NCBI GenBank assembly: GCA_964369775.1
Contig: CAYJHQ010000007.1
Span: forward strand, 1 to 64,000
DNA from: CAUPWF01 sp964369775
Lineage (GTDB): Bacteria > Bacillota > Clostridia > Lachnospirales > Lachnospiraceae
DNA: 64,000 bases
Reading direction: 5' to 3'
The stretch's first letter is position 1. Each line of letters begins with the position of its first letter. Shown here one piece after another: positions 25,683-35,729 of the stretch. Under the pieces are notes generated by a model. That model made no database searches and was not told the DNA's origin. It was given only the letters and a program-made list of their open reading frames with translations. A program made the position numbers and the translations under genes.

Positions 25683-26810
25683 GTGAAATTAGAAGATATG
25701 AGAGAGCGCATCGATGATATCGATCGCCAAATGGTTCAATTGTATGAAGAAAGAATGAAAATTAGTGAAGAAGTAGCTGAATTTAAGATAGAGACAGGAA
25801 AGAAAATATTTGATAAGTCAAGAGAAAAGCAAAAATTATCTGCTGTGGAAAATCTAGCAACGACACCTTTCAACAAATTAGGGGTAAGAGAATTATTTGA
25901 CCATATCATGTCGATGAGTAGGAAATTGCAGTATCGACTTTTGACAGAACGAAATGTATTAGGGAAGTTACCGTTTATAACTATAGAAGAATTACAGTAC
26001 AAAGGTTCACGCGTAGCTTTTCAAGGAGTAAAAGGAGCTTATAGCCATTTAGCGTTACATAAATACTTTGGTGACGGCGTGGAGACAACACAAGTAGAGA
26101 CTTTTAGAGATGCAATGGAATGTATAGAGGAGGGAGCAGCAGATTATGCAATCCTTCCGATTGAAAACTCATCAGCAGGAGCAGTGAGTGAAGTGTATGA
26201 CTTATTGATGGAATTTGAAAACTATATTGTAGGAGAAGTCTTGCTTCCAGTTGAACATACTCTTGCAGGTATAGAAGGGGCAAAACTAGAGAATATCTCA
26301 AAAGTCTATTCGCATCCTCAAGCGTTGATGCAAAGTAGTCGATTCTTAGATAACCATCGTTATATGGAACAGATTAGTGTAGCAAATACAGCTGTAGCTG
26401 CAACGAAGGTGAAAGAGGATAACGAAGTCCAAAAAGCAGCGATTTGCAGTGAATATGCAGCGGAACTATACGGATTGAATATACTAGAGCGCAATATCAA
26501 TCATAACAAAGATAATTATACAAGATTTATAATTATATCAAATCAAAAAGTGTTTTTAAAAGGTTCGAAGAAAGTCAGCATTTGTTTTGAAATTCCTCAT
26601 TATAGTGGATCGCTTTATCACTTGTTGTCTCACTTTATTTATAATAACTTGAACTTAACAAAGATTGAATCTAGACCAGTACCAGAAAGAACGTGGGAGT
26701 ACAGATTTTTTGTTGATTTTGAAGGCAATATGGAAGATCCAGCAGTGAAAAATGCTATAAGAGGGATGCGAGAAGAAGCAAAGAACTTGAAAATATTAGG
26801 AAATTACTAG
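25683..26810 (+). CDS. pheA: Bifunctional chorismate mutase/prephenate dehydratase
   Basis: 375 residues. An AroQ chorismate mutase domain (~1-90: MRERIDDIDRQMVQLYEERM, VAEFKIETGKKI) is followed by a prephenate dehydratase domain (~105-285: VAFQGVKGAYSHLA, ADYAILPIENSSAGAV, KVYSHPQALMQ, ANTAVAA, and YTRFIII with the catalytic Thr-Arg-Phe) and an ACT domain (~295-375: HYSGSLYHLLSHF, TKIESRPVPERTWEYRFFVDFEG), where Phe would bind and inhibit. It converts chorismate to phenylpyruvate. Start is GTG at 25683 after AGAGGAG. The next gene starts nine bases after its stop. Confidence 0.93.
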   Translation: MKLEDMRERIDDIDRQMVQLYEERMKISEEVAEFKIETGKKIFDKSREKQKLSAVENLATTPFNKLGVRELFDHIMSMSRKLQYRLLTERNVLGKLPFITIEELQYKGSRVAFQGVKGAYSHLALHKYFGDGVETTQVETFRDAMECIEEGAADYAILPIENSSAGAVSEVYDLLMEFENYIVGEVLLPVEHTLAGIEGAKLENISKVYSHPQALMQSSRFLDNHRYMEQISVANTAVAATKVKEDNEVQKAAICSEYAAELYGLNILERNINHNKDNYTRFIIISNQKVFLKGSKKVSICFEIPHYSGSLYHLLSHFIYNNLNLTKIESRPVPERTWEYRFFVDFEGNMEDPAVKNAIRGMREEAKNLKILGNY

Positions 26811-26819
26811 AGGTGAAAA

Positions 26820-28118
26820 GTGAAGATTAATAAATTAATAGTGTATAAAGATTTTTGCGAAGAAGATATATTGCATGATATGAATTTTATGCTGGAAAAT
26901 TATGATAATGAATACTACAATCAAGAAGACCTACAAGCATTGTTATATGACTGCATTAATAGACTGCTGGATTTGACTAGTGCATACGGATTTGAGGGGA
27001 ATCTGTGGAAGATGTACATGGTATATTTAATGATTAATAACGAAAATAGCTATAGTAAAGCGTGTGAAATTAATGGGGATGCAAATGGAAGTATTAAGAT
27101 AGCTGCTTTGCATGATTTAGATTGTATCAGAGCATTGTTTAATTATGATTTCACATTAATGCAAGAAAGATTAGATGTAGAAGCTCTTTCTATTATTTTT
27201 GATTATCAAGGGACAAGTAGTACAAAAAAGCTTTTTAATAAAAAGATGAGAGAGAGAATAGGTAAACTTGCGAGTAAACTAGACAACACAGACACGGTCG
27301 AAGCGTTTATGGATGAGATTACAAAGTTTTATAAAACATTTGGAGTCGGTAAATTTGGACTTCATAAAGCCTTTAGAATAGAAGAAAAAGAGGGGGAAAC
27401 TCAGATTGTACCAATACACAATATCGCGAAGGTGGAATTAGATGATTTGGTAGGGTATGATATAGCAAAGCAAAAACTCTCACGTAATACAAAAGCTTTT
27501 GTTGAAGGTAGAGTAGCTAACAATTGTCTATTGTTTGGAGATTCAGGAACGGGAAAATCTACAGCCATTAAAGCTATTTTGAATCAATACTACGAAGATG
27601 GACTAAGAATGATAGAAGTGTACAAGCATCAGTTTCAGCTGCTTAATGATGTAATTGCACAGATTAAAAATAGAAATTATCGGTTCATCATATATATGGA
27701 TGATTTATCTTTTGAAGAATTTGAGATTGAATATAAGTATTTAAAAGCAGTGATTGAAGGCGGGCTTGAGAAAAAGCCTGACAATGTATTAATCTATGCC
27801 ACATCAAACCGAAGACATCTAGTTCGCGAAGAGTTTGCAGATAAAATAGGAAGGAGAGATGATTTACACGCATCCGATACAGTGCAAGAAAAATTATCTC
27901 TAGCAGCGCGTTTTGGTGAATCAATATTTTTTAATGGACCAAGTAAAAAAGAGTTTCAAGAGATTGTGCTTGGAATTGCTAAAAAAGAAGGTATAAAGAT
28001 GGAACGTGAAGAGTTGTTGCTTGAAGCAAATAAGTGGGAATTAAGCCATGGAGGATTATCAGGAAGAACAGCCAGACAATTTATCGATTATATCAAAGGA
28101 ATTGTAAAAGAAGTATGA
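26820..28118 (+). CDS. DUF815 AAA+ ATPase
   Basis: 432 residues. A helical N-terminal region (~1-195) is followed by DDLVGYDIAKQKLSRNTKAFVEGRVANNCLLFGDSGTGKSTAIKAIL, with Walker A GDSGTGKST, then FIIYMDDLSFEEFE (Walker B) and LIYATSNRRHLV (sensor 1). This is the DUF815 family of AAA+ ATPases, common in bacteria and without an assigned role. Start is GTG at 26820, nine bases after pheA, so the two are probably cotranscribed. No membrane segment. Confidence 0.85.
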   Translation: MKINKLIVYKDFCEEDILHDMNFMLENYDNEYYNQEDLQALLYDCINRLLDLTSAYGFEGNLWKMYMVYLMINNENSYSKACEINGDANGSIKIAALHDLDCIRALFNYDFTLMQERLDVEALSIIFDYQGTSSTKKLFNKKMRERIGKLASKLDNTDTVEAFMDEITKFYKTFGVGKFGLHKAFRIEEKEGETQIVPIHNIAKVELDDLVGYDIAKQKLSRNTKAFVEGRVANNCLLFGDSGTGKSTAIKAILNQYYEDGLRMIEVYKHQFQLLNDVIAQIKNRNYRFIIYMDDLSFEEFEIEYKYLKAVIEGGLEKKPDNVLIYATSNRRHLVREEFADKIGRRDDLHASDTVQEKLSLAARFGESIFFNGPSKKEFQEIVLGIAKKEGIKMEREELLLEANKWELSHGGLSGRTARQFIDYIKGIVKEV

Positions 28119-28197
28119 AAGAACTGATTCGGTATTGTTGAACCGATAAAAGATGTGATAGAATGGTACGATAAGCATTTGAATTTTAGGAGGATAC

Positions 28198-29964
28198 ATG
28201 AAGAAATTAATAGATTTGATTACATTAGAAATGGAAGCTGCATTTGAAGCGGTTGGTTATGGAAAAGAATTAGCGAAAGTTACCCTGTCTAATAGACCAG
28301 ACCTGTGTGAGTTTCAATGTAATGGAGCGATGGCAGGAGCAAAATTATATAAGAAAGCACCGATTATGATTGCAAATGAGGTAGTAGAAAAATTAGGTGG
28401 TAATCCTTGTATAAAGAAAATTGAAGCAGTGCCACCAGGATTTATCAATATAGAGTTGTCGGATGCATATGTGAGTGACTATGTGAATGATATGATCAAC
28501 TCAGATCGACTAGGAGTTGAAAAGAGAAGTGAAGAAGAGACGATTCTCCTGGATTATGGTGGAGCAAATGTGGCAAAACCATTACATGTTGGACATCTTA
28601 GAACGGCTATTATCGGTGAGAGTGTCAAGCGAATTGCTAGATTCATGGGTCATAAGGTAGTAAGTGATGTGCATCTAGGAGATTGGGGTCTTCAGATGGG
28701 ATTAATTATTGTAGAAGTAAAAGAGAGACAACCAAATCTTCCTTACTTTGATGACTCTTATAAAGGAGAGTATCCAGAAGAAGCACCATTTACAATAGGA
28801 GAACTAGAAGAGATTTACCCTACGGCAAGTGGGAAATCAAAGTCGGATGAAGCTTTTAAAGAAGCAGCAATGGAAGCTACATTTGCATTGCAAAAAGGTC
28901 ATAGAGGCTATCGCGCATTATGGAATCATATTTTAGCGGTATCAGTAAAGGATCTTAAGAAGAACTACGGAACATTAGGTGTAGATTTTGATCTATGGAA
29001 AGGTGAATCTGATGCAGAGCCTTATATTGATGAGTTGGTAACACTTTTAAAAAACAAAGGACTTGCAAAGATTGATCAAGGTGCACTTGTAGTAGAAGTG
29101 CAAGAAGATACAGATACGAAAGAGGTTCCGCCTTGTATGATTTTGAAATCAGATGGAGCCTCTCTATATGGAACTACAGATTTAGCAACATTGATAGAAA
29201 GAGAAAAAGAGTACCAGCCTAAAAAAGTAGTTTACATCGTAGATAAACGCCAAGAACTTCATTTTGAACAAGTTTTTAGAGTGGCAAAAAAAGCAGAAAT
29301 CATACCAGGAAATACAGAATTGATATTCTTGGGATTTGGTACAATGAATGGAAAAGATGGAAAGCCATTTAAGACAAGAGATGGCGGAGTGATGCGATTA
29401 GAGCAATTTATTGGAGATATCTGTGAAGGTATGTATTGTAAAATAATGGAGAATAGAGAAATGCCAGAAGAAGAAGCGAGAAAAATCGCTAATATGGTTG
29501 GTATTTCAGCAATAAAATATGGTGATTTATCAAACCAAGCATCAAAAGACTACGTATTCGATATTGAGAGATTTACTTCTTTTGAAGGAAATACAGGTCC
29601 ATATATTTTATACTCTATTGTTCGAATTAAGTCTATTTTAAATAAGTATAAAGAATCAGGCAACACAGTTGAAAAAGGGAATATACTAGCGCCGGAAAAG
29701 AAGAGTGAGAAGCAGTTGATGCTAGAGCTATCTAAATTTAATAGTGTATTAGAGATTGCCTTAGAGGAATTAGCGCCACATAAAATCTGTGCATATATCT
29801 ATGATGTGTCAAATGCATTCAATCACTTCTATCATGAGACGAAAATATTAGCTGAAGAGAATGTGGAAAGAAAAGAGTCGTATATCTCATTGTTAGAAGC
29901 GACAAAAACGGTGCTTTTACAATGCATAGAACTACTGGGATTTGAAGCTCCAGATAAAATGTAG
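28198..29964 (+). CDS. argS: Arginyl-tRNA synthetase
   Basis: 588 residues with the ArgRS N-terminal Add-1 domain, the HIGH motif as HVGHLRT (~131-137) after DYGGANVAKPL, SDVHLGDWGLQMG, GTTDLATLIERE, and FGTMNGKDGKPFKTRDGGVM, the loop that stands in for KMSKS in many ArgRS. The DALR-type anticodon domain closes the protein with GFEAPDKM. It charges tRNA-Arg. TTAGGAGG precedes the ATG. No T-box leader was found. Confidence 0.95.
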   Translation: MKKLIDLITLEMEAAFEAVGYGKELAKVTLSNRPDLCEFQCNGAMAGAKLYKKAPIMIANEVVEKLGGNPCIKKIEAVPPGFINIELSDAYVSDYVNDMINSDRLGVEKRSEEETILLDYGGANVAKPLHVGHLRTAIIGESVKRIARFMGHKVVSDVHLGDWGLQMGLIIVEVKERQPNLPYFDDSYKGEYPEEAPFTIGELEEIYPTASGKSKSDEAFKEAAMEATFALQKGHRGYRALWNHILAVSVKDLKKNYGTLGVDFDLWKGESDAEPYIDELVTLLKNKGLAKIDQGALVVEVQEDTDTKEVPPCMILKSDGASLYGTTDLATLIEREKEYQPKKVVYIVDKRQELHFEQVFRVAKKAEIIPGNTELIFLGFGTMNGKDGKPFKTRDGGVMRLEQFIGDICEGMYCKIMENREMPEEEARKIANMVGISAIKYGDLSNQASKDYVFDIERFTSFEGNTGPYILYSIVRIKSILNKYKESGNTVEKGNILAPEKKSEKQLMLELSKFNSVLEIALEELAPHKICAYIYDVSNAFNHFYHETKILAEENVERKESYISLLEATKTVLLQCIELLGFEAPDKM

Positions 29965-29978
29965 AGAGGACTTTATCT

Positions 29979-30929
29979 ATGGAAACAAAAAAGAAATTAG
30001 GAATTGGGTTTCTGGTACTTCCTATAGCAATATATTTCTTGATTTCTACAGTCACTGATTTAGCAGCTACAATGGTGATTACGCAGAGGCTAACATCTGA
30101 ATTTATGGCAGAATCTGAGGAATTGCAGGAAGTATTGGGAGGAGATGGATCCTTAGGGGATACATTTTCCCAACTTGAAGAGATTGTAACTCCGGAAGTA
30201 TCAATGGAAATTGCAGAAGATGCAGTGCAGTTGCTTCAAGAGTATGCAGTGGTTTTGACAATGATCTCAGCAGCAGTAGGAATACCGATTTTTGCTTATT
30301 GGATGAAGAGAGATCGAAAAAATTATCCGAGTAAGATAGAAAAAAAACGAGAAACTTTATGGAAATATAGTTTTATTGCAGTGATTTCAGTGTGTGGATG
30401 TATTGCGCTTAATAATTTGCTGACATTAACTCAGCTTGCGCAAATAAGTGAAAGCTATCAGGAAGTAGCTGAAGCATTTTATTCGCCAAGTCTTACTATT
30501 CAGATTTTAGGTCTTGGAATTCTGGCACCAATAGTAGAAGAACTTCTGTTTAGAGGGGTAATCTATACGCGGTTGAAGATGTTTACGGTTCAGATTAATG
30601 CAGCACTCCTTAGTGCGTTGTTATTTGGAATATTTCATGGAAACTTAGTGCAGACTATTTATGGGTTCGTATGTGGATTATTTCTAGCATGGGTTTACGA
30701 TAAATATAATTCGATAGCAGCGCCGATATTTGCTCATATCTGCCTAAATCTCACTTCAGTACTATTGACAAATCATGATGTGTTTGTTTGGATTTTTGAA
30801 GACCCGCTTCGAATGGGGATAATAACAGTAGTATCAGCAATGTTGACGTCTATATTGTTTGTTGTAATCAAGAATTATACATGTGGAAATTTTGATATAC
30901 AATATACTTCCATAAATGAAGCAGAATAA
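29979..30929 (+). CDS. CPBP-family intramembrane metalloprotease
   Basis: 316 residues, about eight hydrophobic segments. The CAAX/Abi-type active site is complete: VEELLFRGVIYTRL (EExxxR, ~186-199), LLFGIFHGN (second motif with His) and FAHICLN (third). These glutamyl proteases cut substrates within the membrane and some give bacteriocin immunity. It follows argS after 14 nt. A long extracytoplasmic acidic region (~30-85) is unusual and of unknown role. Confidence 0.85.
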   Translation: METKKKLGIGFLVLPIAIYFLISTVTDLAATMVITQRLTSEFMAESEELQEVLGGDGSLGDTFSQLEEIVTPEVSMEIAEDAVQLLQEYAVVLTMISAAVGIPIFAYWMKRDRKNYPSKIEKKRETLWKYSFIAVISVCGCIALNNLLTLTQLAQISESYQEVAEAFYSPSLTIQILGLGILAPIVEELLFRGVIYTRLKMFTVQINAALLSALLFGIFHGNLVQTIYGFVCGLFLAWVYDKYNSIAAPIFAHICLNLTSVLLTNHDVFVWIFEDPLRMGIITVVSAMLTSILFVVIKNYTCGNFDIQYTSINEAE

Positions 30930-30939
30930 AACAAAAGAG

Positions 30940-30977
30940 ATAACCTTAGGATGATAATGACTAAGGTTATTTTTTTA
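30940..30977 (+). terminator. Terminator after the CPBP protease gene
   Basis: ATAACCTTAG/CTAAGGTTAT stem followed by T7. Confidence 0.9.
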
Positions 30978-31101
30978 TTTCAACACATCGAAATTGTATC
31001 GAAAAAGACAAATGCATTTCTGTTAAAGACATTAAAGACAGATAATAAATAAGTAAATGTTAAAATAGACGAATAATCAGACAATTTGAAAGAAAAAAAG
31101 A

Positions 31102-31130
31102 TTTACAAGTCAAAAAAAATAGTGTATAGT
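31102..31130 (+). promoter_or_regulatory. Promoter of gltBD
   Basis: TTTACA, 17 bp, TATAGT, 40 nt before the gltB start. The 125 nt between the preceding terminator and this promoter are AT-rich with no clear regulatory motif. Confidence 0.65.
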
Positions 31131-31169
31131 CAATCAAGTAAAAAGATATATACGAAAGGGATAGTGTGA

Positions 31170-34100
31170 ATGAACAGAGAGAGAATCAACGAAGATAATC
31201 GCCAGCAAAGCGGATTGTATCATCCGGAATTTGAACACGATAACTGTGGAATTGGTGCGGTTGTTAATATTAAAGGAAAGAAAAGTCATGCAACAGTAAG
31301 AGATGCGTTGAAGATTGTTGAGAACCTAGAGCATAGAGCCGGGAAAGATGCAGAAGGAAAAACAGGAGATGGTGTTGGTATTTTACTTCAGATTTCTCAT
31401 AAGTTTTTCTCAAAGGTCTGTAAGGCAAGCGGTATTAGTATTGGAGGAGAAAGAGAGTATGGTGTTGGTATGTTCTTCTTCCCACAAGATGAGTTGAAGA
31501 GAAACCAAGCGAAAAAAATCTTTGAAGTAATTACAAAGAAAGAAGGATTGAACCTATTAGGATGGAGAGAGGTCACGATTTATCCAGAAGTTCTAGGAAG
31601 CAAGGCGTTAGAGCACATGCCTTGTATTATGCAAGCATTTATTGAAAAGCCAGCAGGTGTAGAAAAAGGCTTAGCGTTTGATCGTATGCTTTATATTGTA
31701 AGAAGAATCTTTGAACAAAGCGATGAAGAGTCTTATGTGGTTTCACTATCTAGTAGAACGATTGCGTATAAAGGAATGTTCTTAGTAGGACAATTAAGAA
31801 TGTTTTTCCAAGATTTACAAGATGAAGCATATGAATCAGCAATTGCACTTGTTCACTCTAGATTTAGTACGAACACTGAACCGAGTTGGAGGAGAGCGCA
31901 TCCTAATCGTTTTATTGTACATAACGGAGAGATTAATACGATTAAAGGAAATGCAGATAAGATGCGTGCTCGTGAAGAGATTATGAAGTCAGAGCATTTA
32001 GAGGGAAGACTACAAAGTGTATTGCCAGCGATTACTCCTTCAGGTTCGGATTCAGCTAGACTTGATAATGCATTAGAGTTTATGGTAATGAGCGGAATGG
32101 ACCTTCCATTAGCTGTTATGATAGCAATTCCTGAGCCATGGGCTAATAATAAGACCATGTCAAGAAAGAAAAGAGATTTCTATCAATACTACTCAACAAT
32201 GATGGAGCCATGGGATGGGCCAGCTTCTATACTTTTCTCTGATGGAGATGTAATGGGAGCAGTATTAGATAGGAATGGTTTGAGACCTTCTAGATATATG
32301 ATTACAGAAGATGATACAATGATTCTTTCATCAGAAGTTGGGATTCTAGATATTGAGCCATCTACAATTGTTATGAAAGATCGTCTGCACCCAGGTAAAA
32401 TGTTATTGATTGATACTGTAGAGGGAAGATTGATAGAAGATGAAGAGTTGAAAGAAAGTTATGCAGATGCACATCCATATGGAGAGTGGTTAGATGCAAA
32501 TATGGTTCAACTTAAGAATCTCAAAATTCCAAACAAAAGAGTAGAAGCTTATGATGAAGAGGAGTTAAGCAAATTACAAAAAGCATTTGGTTATACATAC
32601 GAAGATGTAAATAATGCGATTTTAACAATGGCTTCAAGAGGTTTAGAAGAAGTTGCAGCTATGGGAGCAGATTCACCAATTCCTGTTCTCTCAAATCATC
32701 ATCAACCGCTGTTTGATTATTTTAGACAATTATTTGCACAAGTTACAAACCCACCGATTGATGCAATTAGAGAGGAAATCGTAACTTCGACTACTATCTA
32801 TCTTGGAAAAGATGGTAATTTATTAGAGCAAAAAGAGGAGAACTGTAAAGTTCTTAGAGTGAATAATCCAATTCTTACTAGTACAGATGTACTTAAGATT
32901 AAGAATATGAAGGTAAACGGGTTGAAAGTAAAAGAGCTTTCTATGCTTTGTTATAAGAATTCGAACTTGGAGAAGTCTGTAGATCACCTTTGTATGGAAG
33001 TGGATCAAGCAATCAATGAAGGTGCAAATATTCTAATCCTTTCAGACAGAGGAGTAGACGAATATAATGTTGCAATTCCATCATTATTAGCATTAGCAGG
33101 TGTTCAACATCACCTGGTAAGAACAAAGAAGAGAACAGCAGTTTCTATTATTCTAGAAACAGCAGAGCCAAGGAATGTACACCACTTTGCCACGCTAGTA
33201 GGCTATGGTGCTTCTGCTATTAATCCTTATCTTGCACATGAGTCAATCCGCAATTTGATTGACACAGGTATGCTTCATAAAGATTACTATGCGGCAGTAG
33301 AAGATTATAATGATGCAGTAATTCATGGAATTATCAAAGTAGCGTCAAAAATGGGTATTTCAACTATTCAGTCTTATCAAGGAGCTAAAATCTTTGAAGC
33401 AGTTGGATTGGAAGGTTCATTCATTGACAAATACTTTACAAATACAATCAGTAGAGTTGGTGGAATCGGTATCAAAGATATTGAAACTGATTATGCAAAT
33501 TTACATTCATCAGTATTTGACCCTCTTGGTCTAGACGTGGATACTACACTACAAAGTGTAGGGAAGCATAGACAAAGAAGTGGTGGAGAGAAGCACTTAT
33601 TTACACCTCAAACAATGCATTTACTACAGCAGGCTACAAAAGAAGGCGACTACGAGTTGTTTAAGCAGTACGCAGAATTAGTAGATAAAGAAGCGGCAAG
33701 CGTGAATTTACGTGGTCAAATGGACTTTGTGTACCCTGAAGAAGGTATTTCAATTGATGAAGTGGAAAGTGTGGATTCAATTGTAACAAGATTCAAAACA
33801 GGAGCGATGTCATACGGATCTCTTTCAAAAGAGGCTCATGAGACGTTAGCAATTGCAATGAATCGTCTGAAAGGAAAATCAAATTCAGGAGAAGGTGGAG
33901 AAGATGTAGAACGTCTTGATACAGAGAAGTGCTCTGCAATCAAGCAAGTAGCATCTGGTAGATTTGGTGTAAACTCGAGATACTTAGTAAGTGCACAAGA
34001 GATTCAAATCAAAATGGCACAAGGTGCGAAACCAGGAGAAGGTGGACACCTTCCAGGAGCAAAAGTGTATCCTTGGGTTGCGAGAACACGTAATTCAACG

Positions 34101-35717
34101 CCAGGTGTTAGTTTGATATCACCACCTCCACATCATGATATTTATTCAATCGAAGATTTAGCACAATTAATCTATGATTGTAAAAATGCGAATAAGCATG
34201 CAAGAATTTCAGTGAAGCTTGTATCGGAAGCAGGTGTTGGAACAATTGCAGCAGGTGTTGCAAAAGCAGGAGCAGGAGTAATCTTGATTTCAGGATATGA
34301 TGGGGGTACAGGGGCTGCGCCAAGTACTTCTATATATAATGCAGGACTTCCATGGGAGCTTGGACTGGCAGAGACACACCAGACGTTGATCCAAAACAAT
34401 CTTCGTGAGCGCGTGCGCCTAGAGGCAGATGGTAAGCTTATGACAGGTAGAGATATTGCAATTGCAGCAATGCTTGGAGCAGAAGAATTTGGATTTGCAA
34501 CAGTTCCACTTGTAACAATGGGATGTGTGATGATGCGTGTATGTAACTTGGATACTTGTCCGGTTGGAGTGGCTACACAAAACCCAGAGCTTCGTAAGCG
34601 TTTTGCAGGAAAGCCTGAATATGTAATGAACTTTATGCGATTTGCAGCAGAAAACTTAAGAGAGCACATGGCAAGGTTAGGGGTTCGTACAATTGATGAG
34701 TTAGTAGGAAGAACAGATTTATTACAACCTAAGTCAGAAAGAGAATCTGAGAGAGCAGCTAAGATATTAGTAGATAAAATCTTGGAGAACCCATATGTAG
34801 ATACTGAGACAAAGATGACTTTCACACCTGCGAAAATTTATGACTTCGAATTAGAAAAAACAGTAGATGAAGCAGTGTTTGTAAAAGAATTATTGCCATA
34901 TTTAGAGAAAGGTCAAAAACGTAGCATTGAAGTAGATGTTACAAATATTGATCGTACACTTGGAACTATATTTGGATCAGAGATTACAAGAAGATACCCT
35001 GAAGGTATGGATGAGGACAGTTATACAATCAGATGTAAAGGAGCGGGTGGTCAAAGTTTTGGAGCATTTATTCCAAAAGGCTTGACGCTAGAACTTACAG
35101 GTGAGAGTAATGACTACTTTGGAAAAGGTTTATCAGGCGGTAAATTAGTAGTTTACCCACCAGCAGGAGTGAAGTTTAAGAAAGATGAAAATATCATCAT
35201 TGGTAACGTAGCACTTTATGGAGCGACAGCAGGTAAGGCGTTTATTAACGGAGTGGCAGGAGAGCGTTTTGGTGTACGTAACTCTGGAGCGACTGCGGTT
35301 GTTGAAGGTGTTGGCGATCATGGGTGTGAATACATGACTGGGGGTAAAGTAGTAGTTCTTGGTAATACAGGAAAGAACTTTGCAGCTGGTATGAGTGGTG
35401 GAGTTGCTTATGTGCTAGACAGTGAAAGTGATTTGTACATGAAGATGAATAAAGAAATGGTTAAAGTGGAGCGTCTTACATCTAAGTATGACATTATGGA
35501 GCTGAAAGCGATGATAGAGGAACACGTTGCACTTACAAACTCTGAAAAAGGAAAGATGATTTTAGAGTCGTTCAATGACTACGTACCAATGTTTAAGAAA
35601 ATCATTCCACATGATTATGAGAGAATGACAAGCCTAATACTACAGATGCAAGAGCGTGGTATGAGTAGCGAGCAAGCACAAATTGAAGCATTTTATGCTG
35701 TAGAGAAAGGGAAATAG
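31170..35717 (+). CDS. gltB: Glutamate synthase large subunit
   Basis: 1515 residues with the full four-domain layout. The N-terminal glutaminase has its nucleophile Cys26 in HDNCGIG after a 25-residue propeptide. The central domain is followed by the FMN domain (KTGAMSYGSLSKEAHE, SGEGGED, KPGEGGHLPG, ISGYDGGTGAAPSTS) with the 3Fe-4S cysteine segment VMMRVCNLDTCPVGVATQN, and the GXGXG beta-helix (GAGGQSFGAFIPKG onward) at the C-terminus. It makes two glutamates from glutamine and 2-oxoglutarate. gltD follows after 12 nt, supporting an NAD(P)H-dependent enzyme. Confidence 0.96.
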   Translation: MNRERINEDNRQQSGLYHPEFEHDNCGIGAVVNIKGKKSHATVRDALKIVENLEHRAGKDAEGKTGDGVGILLQISHKFFSKVCKASGISIGGEREYGVGMFFFPQDELKRNQAKKIFEVITKKEGLNLLGWREVTIYPEVLGSKALEHMPCIMQAFIEKPAGVEKGLAFDRMLYIVRRIFEQSDEESYVVSLSSRTIAYKGMFLVGQLRMFFQDLQDEAYESAIALVHSRFSTNTEPSWRRAHPNRFIVHNGEINTIKGNADKMRAREEIMKSEHLEGRLQSVLPAITPSGSDSARLDNALEFMVMSGMDLPLAVMIAIPEPWANNKTMSRKKRDFYQYYSTMMEPWDGPASILFSDGDVMGAVLDRNGLRPSRYMITEDDTMILSSEVGILDIEPSTIVMKDRLHPGKMLLIDTVEGRLIEDEELKESYADAHPYGEWLDANMVQLKNLKIPNKRVEAYDEEELSKLQKAFGYTYEDVNNAILTMASRGLEEVAAMGADSPIPVLSNHHQPLFDYFRQLFAQVTNPPIDAIREEIVTSTTIYLGKDGNLLEQKEENCKVLRVNNPILTSTDVLKIKNMKVNGLKVKELSMLCYKNSNLEKSVDHLCMEVDQAINEGANILILSDRGVDEYNVAIPSLLALAGVQHHLVRTKKRTAVSIILETAEPRNVHHFATLVGYGASAINPYLAHESIRNLIDTGMLHKDYYAAVEDYNDAVIHGIIKVASKMGISTIQSYQGAKIFEAVGLEGSFIDKYFTNTISRVGGIGIKDIETDYANLHSSVFDPLGLDVDTTLQSVGKHRQRSGGEKHLFTPQTMHLLQQATKEGDYELFKQYAELVDKEAASVNLRGQMDFVYPEEGISIDEVESVDSIVTRFKTGAMSYGSLSKEAHETLAIAMNRLKGKSNSGEGGEDVERLDTEKCSAIKQVASGRFGVNSRYLVSAQEIQIKMAQGAKPGEGGHLPGAKVYPWVARTRNSTPGVSLISPPPHHDIYSIEDLAQLIYDCKNANKHARISVKLVSEAGVGTIAAGVAKAGAGVILISGYDGGTGAAPSTSIYNAGLPWELGLAETHQTLIQNNLRERVRLEADGKLMTGRDIAIAAMLGAEEFGFATVPLVTMGCVMMRVCNLDTCPVGVATQNPELRKRFAGKPEYVMNFMRFAAENLREHMARLGVRTIDELVGRTDLLQPKSERESERAAKILVDKILENPYVDTETKMTFTPAKIYDFELEKTVDEAVFVKELLPYLEKGQKRSIEVDVTNIDRTLGTIFGSEITRRYPEGMDEDSYTIRCKGAGGQSFGAFIPKGLTLELTGESNDYFGKGLSGGKLVVYPPAGVKFKKDENIIIGNVALYGATAGKAFINGVAGERFGVRNSGATAVVEGVGDHGCEYMTGGKVVVLGNTGKNFAAGMSGGVAYVLDSESDLYMKMNKEMVKVERLTSKYDIMELKAMIEEHVALTNSEKGKMILESFNDYVPMFKKIIPHDYERMTSLILQMQERGMSSEQAQIEAFYAVEKGK

Positions 35718-35729
35718 GAGGTAATCATC

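Noticed and set aside
28119..28197. T-box leader before argS
   Set aside because: No T-box sequence or specifier stem-loop; only a small CGGT/ACCG hairpin.
34172..34825. 217-residue minus-strand frame inside gltB
   Set aside because: Antisense of the conserved FMN/Fe-S region of GltB; no independent support.
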